Below are positions 26,161-34,803 of a DNA stretch of 64,000 nucleotides, in pieces. Within the stretch, counting starts at the first letter, position 1, and each line of letters starts with the position of its first letter. Where the stretch lies: the NCBI RefSeq assembly GCF_009735645.1, contig NZ_CP032550.1:1736001-1800000 (forward strand). The letters run 5' to 3'. Origin of the DNA: Microbacterium oryzae. GTDB lineage: Bacteria; Actinomycetota; Actinomycetes; Actinomycetales; Microbacteriaceae. The notes beneath the pieces are model-generated. The model did not search any database. It saw nothing but the letters and a program-made list of their open reading frames with translations, and was not told where the DNA came from. Position numbers and translations under genes: made by a program.

Positions 26161-27216
26161 TCAGAAGTCGAAGTCGCCGATGTTCTCCTTGTCGAACACG
26201 AACGGGTCGCCCAGCAGGACGACGCCGTCGGCGCCGACGGTGTACTCGCCGAGGTCGCCCGCCTCGAAGGTGTCGCCCTCCTCGCCGGTGATGTCGCCGG
26301 CGATCAGCGCCTGCGCGGTGTAGGCGGAGAGGTAGCCGAGGTCCTCCGGGTTCCACAGCGCGAACGCCTCGACGGTGCCGTCCTCGACGTACTCCCGCAT
26401 CTGGTTCGGCGTGCCGAGACCGGTCAGCGCGACCTTGCCCTGGAAGTCCGAGGTCTGCAGGTAGCGCGCCGCGGCGGCGATGCCGACCGTGGTGGGCGAC
26501 ACGATGCCCTCGAGCTTCGGGTGCGACTGCAGCAGCGCCGCGGTCTTGTCGAACGAGGTCTGGTCGTCATCGTCGCCGTAGACGGTCTCGACGACCTTGA
26601 TGTCAGGGTACTCGCTGCCGAGGTACTCCTCCATCATCTCGATCCAGGTGTTCTGGTTCGTCGCGTTGGCGGCGGCCGACAGGATGGCGATCTCGCCGTC
26701 GCCGTCGATCTGCTCGGCGATGAGGTCGGCCTGGACCTTCGCGATGCCCTCGGCGTCAGCCTGGTTCACGAAGATGTCGCGGCACTCGGGGTTGGTGTCG
26801 GAGTCGAACGTGACGACCTTCACGTCGGCGTCGCGTGCCTCGTTGAGCGCGTCGCAGATGGCCTGCGGGTCGTTGGCCGAGACCACGAGCGCGCCGACGC
26901 CCTGCTGGGTGGCGGTGTTGATGTAGCTGACCTGCGCGTCGGGGGTCGCCTCGGCGGGGCCGACCTCGGCGAACGTGCCGCCGAACTCCTCGACCGCGCG
27001 CTCGCCGCCCTTCGACGAGGTGTCGAAGTACGGGTTGCCGAGGTTCTTCGGCAGGAACGTGACGGTCAGGTTGCTGCTGTCGCCGCCGCCGCTGCTGCTG
27101 CCCTCGGAGCCGGAGCCCGAGTCGGAGTTGCCGGAGTCGAGAGCGCAACCGGAGAGCGCCAGGGCGATGCCCATGGTGAGAGCGGCAGCAGCCGCACCCT
27201 TGCGTGCAAACGTCAT
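26161..27216 (-). CDS. CUT2-type sugar-binding lipoprotein (rhamnose/ribose/AI-2 class)
   Basis: 351 aa. Signal peptide with lipobox ALALSGC (Cys about residue 24), a Ser/Gly linker, then a periplasmic-binding fold of the RbsB/RhaS/LsrB type: FLPKNLGNPYFDTSSKGGERAVEEFGG-like opening, VGALVVSANDP, VVTFDSDTNP, and DGVVLLGDPFVFDKENI at the C-terminus. The last segment is typical of rhamnose and AI-2 binding proteins. ATG 27216 has GAAAGGAAG upstream. It is the last gene of the operon, 41 bp after the permease. Confidence 0.92.
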   Translation of the reverse strand: MTFARKGAAAAALTMGIALALSGCALDSGNSDSGSGSEGSSSGGGDSSNLTVTFLPKNLGNPYFDTSSKGGERAVEEFGGTFAEVGPAEATPDAQVSYINTATQQGVGALVVSANDPQAICDALNEARDADVKVVTFDSDTNPECRDIFVNQADAEGIAKVQADLIAEQIDGDGEIAILSAAANATNQNTWIEMMEEYLGSEYPDIKVVETVYGDDDDQTSFDKTAALLQSHPKLEGIVSPTTVGIAAAARYLQTSDFQGKVALTGLGTPNQMREYVEDGTVEAFALWNPEDLGYLSAYTAQALIAGDITGEEGDTFEAGDLGEYTVGADGVVLLGDPFVFDKENIGDFDF

Positions 27217-27257
27217 TGTTCTTCCTTTCGTGGGGTAGGAGGTGTCGAGCGAGCCCA

Positions 27258-28307
27258 TCATGCTGTGGAGGCCGCTGCCCGCACCCTTCCTCCTGGCTTG
27301 CGGCGTGCCTTCTGCACCCAGGCCAGGAAGCTGGCGGCCACCACGGAGACGACCAGGAGGGCGCCCGTGATGATGTTGATGACATCGGACGTCACGTTCG
27401 CCAGGCGCAGGGCGCTGGCGAGGATGCCGATGAGGAGGACCGCGGCGATGACGCCGTGGATCTTGCCGCGGCCGCCGAAGACGGACACGCCGCCCAGGAC
27501 GACGGCCGCGATGACCTGCAGTTCGAGGCCGGTGGCGTTGTCGCCGCGGGCGCTGCCGAAGCGGAGCGTGTAGTAGATGCCGGCGAAGGCCGAGACGACG
27601 CCCGCGAGGACGAAGAGCACGAACTTCGTCCGCTCCACGGGGACGCCGGAGAAGTGCGCGGCCTCCTTCGACAGGCCGATGGCGTAGATGCCCCGGCCGA
27701 AGGGGGTGAAGTGCAGCAGCACGACGAACACGACCAGCAGGACGAGGAACGGCACGATGATCGCTGGGATCGGGGTGCCGGCGAACTTGGCCTTCGCGAG
27801 ATCGGTCCACGTCTCCGGGAAGCTCGTGACGGCCGTCGTGCCGAGGAGGCCGACCGCGAGGCCGCGGAACAGCGCCAGCGTGCCGATCGTGACGGCGAGC
27901 GACGGGAGCCCGACGACGGTCACGAGGAAGCCGTTGAACGCGCCGCCGATCACGCCGACGACGAGCGCGACGAGCGCGGCCAGCTCGAACGGGGTGCCGG
28001 ACTGCACGAGCACGCCGGTCACCACGCTGGAGAGCCCCACCATGCTGCCGACCGACAGGTCGATCTCGCCGGTGACCATGATGAGCGTCATCGGCAGCGC
28101 GATGAGGAGGATCGGCGCGACGTCGAGGATGAGGTACGTGAACGTGATCGGCTGCGCGAAGCCGCGCACCGTCAGTGCCGCGACGAGGGCGACGACGACG
28201 AGCAGCGCGATGATCGCGGTCTCGCGGCTCAGCACGAGCCGCTTCCAGAGCGGGCGGTCGAAGTCGCGGGCGACGCGATTCGACGACGTGACGGGTGCTG
28301 TGGTCAT
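27258..28307 (-). CDS. CUT2 sugar ABC transporter permease 2
   Basis: 349 aa with about ten hydrophobic segments of the BPD_transp_2 family. Conserved VTGEIDLSVGSMVG (about residues 79-92) and GLPSLAVTIGTLALFRG mark RbsC/RhaP/RhaQ-like permeases. ATG overlaps the stop of the preceding permease gene by 4 bp. Pairs with permease 1 as the membrane heterodimer. Confidence 0.93.
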   Translation of the reverse strand: MTTAPVTSSNRVARDFDRPLWKRLVLSRETAIIALLVVVALVAALTVRGFAQPITFTYLILDVAPILLIALPMTLIMVTGEIDLSVGSMVGLSSVVTGVLVQSGTPFELAALVALVVGVIGGAFNGFLVTVVGLPSLAVTIGTLALFRGLAVGLLGTTAVTSFPETWTDLAKAKFAGTPIPAIIVPFLVLLVVFVVLLHFTPFGRGIYAIGLSKEAAHFSGVPVERTKFVLFVLAGVVSAFAGIYYTLRFGSARGDNATGLELQVIAAVVLGGVSVFGGRGKIHGVIAAVLLIGILASALRLANVTSDVINIITGALLVVSVVAASFLAWVQKARRKPGGRVRAAASTA

Positions 28308-29338
28308 GACTGTTCCCTCGCCTCGATGAGCCGACGCTTCTGCCGCACCGCGAGCACGCGGTCGAGCACGATGGCGCTGATGATGAGCAGGCCGACGACC
28401 GCGCGCTGCCAGAAGTCGGGGATGCCGAGGATCGGCAGGGCGCGGTTGATGGTCATGAGGAGCATCGCGCCGATCGCCGCACCCCACACCGAGCCCACGC
28501 CGCCGACGATCGCGACGCCGCCGATGACGGCCGCGCCCACGGCGTCGAGCTCCCAGCCCGAGCCCGCCTGCGAGTTGATGGTGCCGTAGCGAGCGGCGTA
28601 GAAGACGCCGCCGAGCCCGGCGAGCGCGCCGGAGAGGACGAACGCGGTGAGCACGCGGCGCGTGACGCGCAGACCGTAGAGCTCGGCCGCGGCCGGGTCC
28701 GACCCGATGGCGTAGTACTCGCGGCCGCCGCGGGTGTTCTTCATGAACCATGCGGCGATGGCGAGCACGATGACCGCGACGATCGTGAGGATCGGGATGG
28801 TCAAAATCTGACCGGTGCCGAGCGCGAGGAAGCTCTTCGGCATGTCCGACGCGTTGACGCGGTCGCTGCCGGTCCACAGCACGTTGATGCCGCGGTAGGC
28901 GTACAGCGTGCCCAGCGTGATCACCATCGCCGGCACCTTCGCGAACGCGACGAGCGCGCCGTTGATGAGGCCGAGGACGGCGCCGAACAGCACGGCGAGG
29001 ACGACCACGACGACGATCGGGATGCCGGGGATGTCGATGAACAGCCGACCGGTCAGGTAAGCGGAGAGGCCCATCACGGATCCGACGGAGAGGTCGACGT
29101 TGCGCGTGATGAGGACGATCGCCTGGCCGACGGCCACGAGCACGAGGATCGACGGCGTGAGGAGGAGGTCGCGCCATCCGTCGGGGCTGAAGAGGAAGGT
29201 CGGGTTCTTCACCGTCGCCGCGGCGACGACGATGACGAGCGCGAGGAGGATGCCGAACTCGCGCGCCTTGCCGAGCGTGCCGATGTGGCGCGTGACGTCG
29301 GAGGCGGGGATGGCGCGGGTCGCCTGGGTAGTGGTCAT
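28304..29338 (-). CDS. CUT2 sugar ABC transporter permease 1
   Basis: 344 aa, BPD_transp_2 family. VLITRNVDLSVGSVMGLSAYL, VPAMVITLGTLYAYRGI and YYAIGSDPAAAELYGL are the usual family landmarks. Start overlaps the ATPase stop by 4 bp (29335-29338). Paralogous to permease 2. Confidence 0.93.
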   Translation of the reverse strand: MTTTQATRAIPASDVTRHIGTLGKAREFGILLALVIVVAAATVKNPTFLFSPDGWRDLLLTPSILVLVAVGQAIVLITRNVDLSVGSVMGLSAYLTGRLFIDIPGIPIVVVVVLAVLFGAVLGLINGALVAFAKVPAMVITLGTLYAYRGINVLWTGSDRVNASDMPKSFLALGTGQILTIPILTIVAVIVLAIAAWFMKNTRGGREYYAIGSDPAAAELYGLRVTRRVLTAFVLSGALAGLGGVFYAARYGTINSQAGSGWELDAVGAAVIGGVAIVGGVGSVWGAAIGAMLLMTINRALPILGIPDFWQRAVVGLLIISAIVLDRVLAVRQKRRLIEAREQS

Positions 29339-30840
29339 GCTGCGGCCTCCGAGGAGTGGGTGGCGGCGTGCATCACGTTCTCGCTCGTGGCGACCGCGCG
29401 GTCGATCTCGGCGGTGATCCGGCCTTCGCGCATGACGAGCACGCGGTCGGCCATGCCGAGCACCTCGGGGAGCTCCGACGAGATCATGAGGATGCCCATC
29501 CCCTGCTGCGCGAGCTGCGAGAGGAGACGGTGCACTTCGGACTTGGTGCCCACGTCGATGCCGCGGGTCGGCTCGTCGATGAGGAGCACGCGCGGGTTCG
29601 TCGCGAGCCACTTGGCCAGGACGACCTTCTGCTGGTTGCCGCCGGAGAGCGTGGCCGCGACGGTGTCGAGGGCGTTGCTCTTGACCTCGAGCCGGCTCGC
29701 CCACTCGCGGGCGGCGCGGTTCTCGATGCCGGTCGTGACGAGGCCGAGCTTGGCCAGTCGGTTGCGGATGGACAGGGTGATGTTCTCGCCCACGCCCGCC
29801 TCGACGACGAGCCCCTGCTTGCGCCGGTCCTCGGGGACGAGCGCGAGGCCCGCGCGCATGGCGGCGTTGGGGTTGCGCTTGGGGACGACCGAGCCGCCCA
29901 TGCGCACGCTGCCGGCGGTGTAGTCGTCGACGCCGAAGACGGCGCGAGCGACCTCGCTGCGGCCGGCGCCCACGAGGCCCGCGAGCCCCACGATCTCGCC
30001 CGCGTGCACGGTGAAGGTGATGTCGGAGAAGACGCCGGGGCTGGTGAGGCCCTCGACCTCGAGCAGCGGCCCGCCCTTCTCGGCCTCGAGCTTCGGGAAG
30101 AGCTCGGTGACCTCGCGGCCGACCATCTGGTGGACGATCTCGTCGACGCTGGTCTCGGCGATGCTGCTGGTGGCGATGTACGCGCCGTCGCGCATGACGG
30201 TCACGGTGTCGCAGAGCGAGAACACCTCGTCGAAGCGGTGCGAGATGAAGATCAGCCCGCGTCCCTCGTCGCGGAGACTGCGCGCGATCGCGAACAGGCG
30301 CTCGACCTCGACGCCGGAGAGGGCGGCGGTCGGCTCGTCCATGATCAGCAGCGAGGCGTCGAGCGAGACGGCCTTGGCGATCTCGATGACCTGCTGATCG
30401 GCTATCGACAGCCCCTCCGCGGGGCGGTCGGGATCGATCGTCACGCCGAGGCGCGTGAAGAGGCGCTCGACCTCGTGGCGCATCGCCTTGCGGTCGATGC
30501 GGCCGAACTGCGTCGTGGGCTGGCGGCCCATGAAGATGTTCTCCGTCACCGAGAGGTCGGGGAAGAGCGTCGGCTCCTGGTAGATGACGGCCACGCCGGC
30601 CGCCTTGGACTGCGCGGTGGACGTGAAGTCCACGTCTTCGCCACGGAGGCGGAAGACGCCGCCATCCCGCTGATACAGGCCCGCGACGATCTTCACGAGC
30701 GTCGACTTGCCCGCTCCGTTCTCGCCCACGAGCGCGTGAATGGAGCCTGCGTCCACGGAGATGGTGCCCGAGCGCAGTGCGATCACTGAGCCGAAGGCCT
30801 TCTCCACGTCACGCAGCTCCAGCACCGGCGACTCCGCCAT
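29335..30840 (-). CDS. CUT2 sugar ABC transporter ATP-binding protein
   Basis: 501 aa, tandem ABC domains as in RbsA/RhaT. First module: Walker A GENGAGKST (about residues 36-44), LIMDEPTAAL. Second module: degenerate Walker A GLVGAGRSE, signature LSGGNQQK and LIDEPTRGIDVGTK. Start ATG 30840 was chosen because MAESPVLELRDVEKAFG aligns with family N-termini; the frame runs 21 codons further upstream into the operator. First gene of the importer operon, controlled by the LacI sites at 30874 and perhaps 30963. Confidence 0.94.
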   Translation of the reverse strand: MAESPVLELRDVEKAFGSVIALRSGTISVDAGSIHALVGENGAGKSTLVKIVAGLYQRDGGVFRLRGEDVDFTSTAQSKAAGVAVIYQEPTLFPDLSVTENIFMGRQPTTQFGRIDRKAMRHEVERLFTRLGVTIDPDRPAEGLSIADQQVIEIAKAVSLDASLLIMDEPTAALSGVEVERLFAIARSLRDEGRGLIFISHRFDEVFSLCDTVTVMRDGAYIATSSIAETSVDEIVHQMVGREVTELFPKLEAEKGGPLLEVEGLTSPGVFSDITFTVHAGEIVGLAGLVGAGRSEVARAVFGVDDYTAGSVRMGGSVVPKRNPNAAMRAGLALVPEDRRKQGLVVEAGVGENITLSIRNRLAKLGLVTTGIENRAAREWASRLEVKSNALDTVAATLSGGNQQKVVLAKWLATNPRVLLIDEPTRGIDVGTKSEVHRLLSQLAQQGMGILMISSELPEVLGMADRVLVMREGRITAEIDRAVATSENVMHAATHSSEAAA

Positions 30841-30873
30841 CGGCTGCTCCTGCCCTCTTCGTCGAGGACGAAT

Positions 30874-30887
30874 CTGAATCGATTCAG
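30874..30887. promoter_or_regulatory. LacI-family operator 1
   Basis: CTGAATCGATTCAG, a perfect 14-bp palindrome with the central CG typical of LacI-family sites, 33 bp upstream of the importer ATPase start. The same core recurs at 30963 and 32065 around the lacI gene. Confidence 0.8.
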
Positions 30888-30962
30888 TCCCAATGCGTGC
30901 CACTGTAGGAGCGCCGCGGAACGCGTGTCAAGCCGACGAAGCCGCCGTGACCATCCCGAGAC

Positions 30963-30976
30963 CTGAACCGATTCAC
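30963..30976. promoter_or_regulatory. LacI-family operator 2 (imperfect)
   Basis: CTGAACCGATTCAC differs from operator 1 at two positions. It starts 1 bp beyond the lacI stop codon, 75 bp from operator 1 (between site starts 89 bp), suiting two-site repression of the importer operon. Confidence 0.6.
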
Positions 30977-30977
30977 C

Positions 30978-31979
30978 TCACGCCGAGGCGCGGACGACGA
31001 GCTCCGGCTGGAACACCGTCTGGCGTGGGATGGCGTCGGGGTCGCTCGACTCCTCCAGGAGGATCCGCAGCGCGGTGCGGCCGATGATCCGGCTGGGCTG
31101 GCGCAGCGAGGTCAGCGGCACCGCCGCAGCGGCCGCGAACGGGATGTCGTCGAACCCGATGAGCGCGATCTGCTCGGGGACGAGCGAGCGGCCGGAGACG
31201 ACGAGCGACTGCATGAGCCCGAGCGCGAGGAGGTCGTTGCCCGCGAACACGGCGTCCGGTCGATCGCGTCGGGGTCGCTCGAGGATCCGCTCCCCCGCCC
31301 TCGCGCCCTCGGTGACCGTCATCGCCTCGGTCGCGATGATCTCCAGTTCGACGTCCTCGTCGGCCTCGTCGACCGCGATCCGGGCGCCCGCGAGCCGGTC
31401 GTTCATCTGCCGCAGATCGAACGGGCCGCCCACCACCGCGATCCGCCGCCGGCCGATGCCGATGAGGTGCTCTGCGGCCATCCGCCCGCCGGCGAGGGAG
31501 TCGACGGAGACCGACGAGAACCGCCCGTCGCCGCTGAAGCGGTCGATGAGCACCGAGGGGATGCCGCGCGAGCGCAGCCGCTGCAGCTGCGACGCCACGT
31601 CGCCGTGCGGGGCGATGAGCACGCCGCGCACCTGCTGCTCCTCGAAGAGCTCGAGGTACATCCGCTCGCGCGAGATGTCCTCATCGGTGTTGCCGTGCAG
31701 CAGCGCGATGCCGTTGCGGAAGGCCTCGTCCTCGGCGCCGCGGACGACGTCGTTGAAGAACGGGTTCTGGCCGTCGAGCACGACGAAGCCCACCGTGTGG
31801 CTGACGCCCGCGCGAAGGCGCCGGGCCGCGTCGTTGCGCACGTAGGCGAGCTGCTCGATGGCGGCGTTCACCTTCGCGACCGTGTCGACGGCGACCTCGT
31901 CGGGCCGGTTCAGCACGTTGGAGACCGTCCCGACGGACACCCCGGCGAGCTGCGCGACGTCGCGGATGCTGGCGGGCAC
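30978..31979 (-). CDS. LacI-family transcriptional regulator
   Basis: 333 aa. N-terminal HTH SIRDVAQLAGVSVGTVSNVLN (residues 4-24) with the hinge helix RNDAARRLRAG, then a periplasmic-binding-type effector domain (VGFVVLDGQNPFFNDVVRGAEDEA, IGFDDIPFAAAAAVPLTSLRQPS). It lies upstream of the CUT2 operon on the same strand and divergent from a second ABC ATPase gene; palindromes flank it on both sides, so it probably represses both and itself, with the imported sugar as inducer. Confidence 0.93.
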   Translation of the reverse strand: MPASIRDVAQLAGVSVGTVSNVLNRPDEVAVDTVAKVNAAIEQLAYVRNDAARRLRAGVSHTVGFVVLDGQNPFFNDVVRGAEDEAFRNGIALLHGNTDEDISRERMYLELFEEQQVRGVLIAPHGDVASQLQRLRSRGIPSVLIDRFSGDGRFSSVSVDSLAGGRMAAEHLIGIGRRRIAVVGGPFDLRQMNDRLAGARIAVDEADEDVELEIIATEAMTVTEGARAGERILERPRRDRPDAVFAGNDLLALGLMQSLVVSGRSLVPEQIALIGFDDIPFAAAAAVPLTSLRQPSRIIGRTALRILLEESSDPDAIPRQTVFQPELVVRASA

Positions 31980-32062
31980 GGGCTCTCCTCGGGCGCGAGC
32001 AGGATGGCTGATGCACCGATGCAGGCAGCTCGCGACTACGCCTAGAGTAGTCCCGCGACCGA

Positions 32063-32076
32063 TCGAATCGATTCAG
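32063..32076. promoter_or_regulatory. LacI-family operator 3
   Basis: TCGAATCGATTCAG contains the same GAATCGATTC core (32065-32074) as operator 1, 27 bp upstream of the second ABC ATPase gene and in the divergent lacI promoter region. Confidence 0.75.
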
Positions 32077-32103
32077 TCCGGCTCAGCGTGGAGGAGGGCG
32101 AGC

Positions 32104-33609
32104 ATGACCGCGCGCGATCCCGACGCGCTGCCCGTCCTGGAGATGCGCCGCGTGGTGAAGTCCTTCGGAGCCGTGCTCGCGCTGCGCTCGGCGAGCCTGC
32201 GGCTGGAGAGCGGGTCGGTGCACGCGCTCGTCGGAGAGAACGGCGCGGGCAAGTCCACGATCGTGAAGATCATCGCCGGCGTCTACCGGCGTGACGCCGG
32301 GCGCTTCGAGATCGACGGTGAGGCCGTCGACTTCACCTCCCCCGCGCAGTCGCGGGAGGCGGGCATCGCCGTCATCCACCAGGAGCCGACGCTCTTCCCG
32401 CACCTCTCCGTCATCGAGAACGTGTACCTCGGGCGCGAGCCGCGGGGGGCGCTCGGATCGATCGACCGCCGCGGCATGCGGGACCGGCTGCTGCGGATCC
32501 TCGGGCGCCTCGGCGTCGACATGGATCCCGATCTCCCCGCCGACGTGCTGTCCATCGCCGATCGGCAGATCGTCGAGATCGCGAAGGCGCTCACCGAGGA
32601 CGCCCGCATCCTCATCATGGACGAGCCGACCTCCGCGCTCTCGGTCCGCGAGATCGAGCGGCTCTTCGCGATCGTGCGGAGCCTGCGCGACGAGGGCAGG
32701 GCCATCCTGTTCATCTCGCACCGGTTCCGCGAGGTCTTCGACCTCTGCGACACCATCACCGTGCTGCGCGACGGCGCCTTCGTCGAGACCATGGACATCG
32801 ACGACACCACGGTCGACGAGCTCATGACCGCGATGGTCGGGCGCGACGTCACCGAGCTCTTCCCCAAGCAGGACGTCGAGATCGGCGAGCCCGTCCTCGA
32901 GGTGATGGAGCTCGAGAGCCGCGGCGCGTTCCACGACGTGTCGCTCACGGTGCGCGCGGGCGAGATCGTCGGCCTCGCGGGCATCGTCGGCTCGGGGCGC
33001 AGCGGCCTGGCGCGCGCCATCTTCGGCGTCGACCGGTACGACGAGGGCCGCGTGCTCGTGGACGGCGAGCGGGTTCCCTCGGGGAGCCCGGCAGCGGCCA
33101 TCCGATGCGGCATCGCCCTCGTGCCCGCGGATCGCCTGCGGCACGGGCTCATCCCGAGCCTGCCGATCTCCCGCAGCGTGACCCTGGCGTCGCGTCGGTC
33201 GCTCGCGCGGCGCGGGCTGCTCTCCAGCAGGGCCGAGCGCGCGGCCGCGCGGGGGTGGGTCGAGCGCCTGCGCATCAAGGCCACCTCGCTGAGCGCTCCC
33301 GCCGGCTCGCTCAGCGGCGGCGGCCAGCAGCGGGTGGTGCTGGCGAACGCGCTTGCGACCCGGCCGCGGCTGCTCATCGTCGACGAGCCCACGCGCGGCA
33401 TCGACGTGGCCTCGAAAGCCGAGATCCACCGGCTCCTCGGCGGGCTCGCGGGCGAGGGGATGGCCATCCTCATGATCTCGTCGGAGCTGCCGGAGATCCT
33501 CGGGATGTCGGATCGCGTGCTCGTCATGCGCGAGGGGCGCATCACCGCCGAGCTGCCGCGGCAGGCGGCCACGCCCGAGGCCGTGATCCGCGCGGCCACC
33601 GGCGGCTAG
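32104..33609 (+). CDS. Orphan CUT2-type sugar ABC ATP-binding protein
   Basis: 501 aa, exactly the length of the ATPase at 29335-30840 and homologous throughout. First module Walker A GENGAGKST, LIMDEPTSAL; second module with GIVGSGRSG, signature LSGGGQQR (Gly in place of the usual Asn) and IVDEPTRGID. No permease or binding protein adjoins; rtcB follows after 15 bp. It may substitute for the other ATPase or be a decaying copy from an old operon. Operator 3 suggests shared LacI control. Confidence 0.9.
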   Translation: MTARDPDALPVLEMRRVVKSFGAVLALRSASLRLESGSVHALVGENGAGKSTIVKIIAGVYRRDAGRFEIDGEAVDFTSPAQSREAGIAVIHQEPTLFPHLSVIENVYLGREPRGALGSIDRRGMRDRLLRILGRLGVDMDPDLPADVLSIADRQIVEIAKALTEDARILIMDEPTSALSVREIERLFAIVRSLRDEGRAILFISHRFREVFDLCDTITVLRDGAFVETMDIDDTTVDELMTAMVGRDVTELFPKQDVEIGEPVLEVMELESRGAFHDVSLTVRAGEIVGLAGIVGSGRSGLARAIFGVDRYDEGRVLVDGERVPSGSPAAAIRCGIALVPADRLRHGLIPSLPISRSVTLASRRSLARRGLLSSRAERAAARGWVERLRIKATSLSAPAGSLSGGGQQRVVLANALATRPRLLIVDEPTRGIDVASKAEIHRLLGGLAGEGMAILMISSELPEILGMSDRVLVMREGRITAELPRQAATPEAVIRAATGG

Positions 33610-33624
33610 GGAGAGGGGAAGACC

Positions 33625-34794
33625 ATGGAGAGGCTGTCGGATCGTCTGCTGTCGTGGGCGAGCCTGATCGACGAGCAGACCGTCGCGCAGGCGCGCACGT
33701 CGTCGCAGATGCCGTTCATCCACCCGCATCTGGCGCTCATGCCCGACGCCCATCTCGGACTCGGCGCGACCGTCGGCTCGGTCATCCCCACGCGCGGCGC
33801 CATCATGCCGGCCGCCGTCGGCGTCGACATCGGCTGCGGCATGATCGCCGTGCGCACGCCGTTCATGCGCGCCGATCTCACCGGGCGCGACCTCGGCGAC
33901 CTGCGTCGACGGATCGAGCGCGCGGTTCCGCTCTCCGCCGGGCACGCCAATCACAAGGTCACCGCCACCGCCGCGCCCCGCGTCGCCGAGCTCGAGCGGC
34001 TGGCGGCCGAGGCGGGGTTCGATCCCGCGGCACGGGCGAAGGGCTGGCGCCTGCAGCTGGGTTCCCTCGGCAGCGGCAACCACTTCATCGAGGTGTCCGT
34101 CGACGAGACGGACGCGGTGTGGATGTTCCTGCACTCCGGCTCGCGCGGCGTGGGCAATCGCATCGCGCAGCACCACATCGCCATCGCGCAGCGCGTGTGC
34201 CGCGACGCGCGGATCGACCTGCCGAACCGCGACCTCGCCTACCTCGAGGAGGGCAGCGACGAGTTCGCGCAGTACATCCGCGAGCTGCGGTGGGCCCAGC
34301 GCTTCGCGCTGCTCAACCGCGAGGAGATGATGGACCGCGTCGCCGAGCAGCTGGGGCGCTTCCTCGGCACCGAGGTCGAGGAGCTCGAGCGCATCAACTG
34401 CCACCACAACTTCACGGAGTCGGAGATGCACTTCGGCGAGCGCGTGTGGGTGTCGCGGAAGGGCGCGATCCTCGCCGATGCGGGCCGCCCCGGGCTCATC
34501 CCCGGCTCGATGGGGACGGCGTCGTACATCGTCGAGGGGAAGGGCAACGCGCTGTCGCTGAACTCCTCGCCCCATGGCGCCGGACGGGAGTACTCCCGAT
34601 CCGCCGCCCGCCGCACCTTCACGCGCGAGCAGCTGCGCGAGGCGATGGCCGGCATCGAGTACCGCGACACCGACGCGTTCCTCGACGAGATCCCGCAGGC
34701 CTACAAGCCCATCGACCGCGTGATGGCCGACGCGGCCGACCTCGTGACCGTGCGGCACACCCTGCGGCAGCTCGTCAACGTGAAGGGCGACTGA
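33625..34794 (+). CDS. rtcB: RtcB family RNA-splicing ligase
   Basis: 389 aa, the shorter bacterial RtcB type. Metal and guanylate residues are visible: PDAHLGLGATVGSV (about residues 40-53), VGVDIGCGM (about 67-75), GNHFIEV, INCHHNFTE, GSMGTASYIVEG and NSSPHGAGR, whose His is the expected GMP-attachment residue. RtcB joins 2',3'-cyclic phosphate and 5'-OH RNA ends using GTP. No rtcA, archease or sigma-54 regulator lies nearby. It starts 15 bp after the orphan ATPase and could be read from the same promoter. Confidence 0.93.
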   Translation: MERLSDRLLSWASLIDEQTVAQARTSSQMPFIHPHLALMPDAHLGLGATVGSVIPTRGAIMPAAVGVDIGCGMIAVRTPFMRADLTGRDLGDLRRRIERAVPLSAGHANHKVTATAAPRVAELERLAAEAGFDPAARAKGWRLQLGSLGSGNHFIEVSVDETDAVWMFLHSGSRGVGNRIAQHHIAIAQRVCRDARIDLPNRDLAYLEEGSDEFAQYIRELRWAQRFALLNREEMMDRVAEQLGRFLGTEVEELERINCHHNFTESEMHFGERVWVSRKGAILADAGRPGLIPGSMGTASYIVEGKGNALSLNSSPHGAGREYSRSAARRTFTREQLREAMAGIEYRDTDAFLDEIPQAYKPIDRVMADAADLVTVRHTLRQLVNVKGD

Positions 34795-34803
34795 CGGTCG
34801 GCC

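Noticed and set aside
26161-30840. Naming the importer rhaSTPQ
   Set aside because: Binding-protein and ATPase features fit rhamnose-type but also ribose and AI-2 types; no rhamnose isomerase or kinase gene is nearby.
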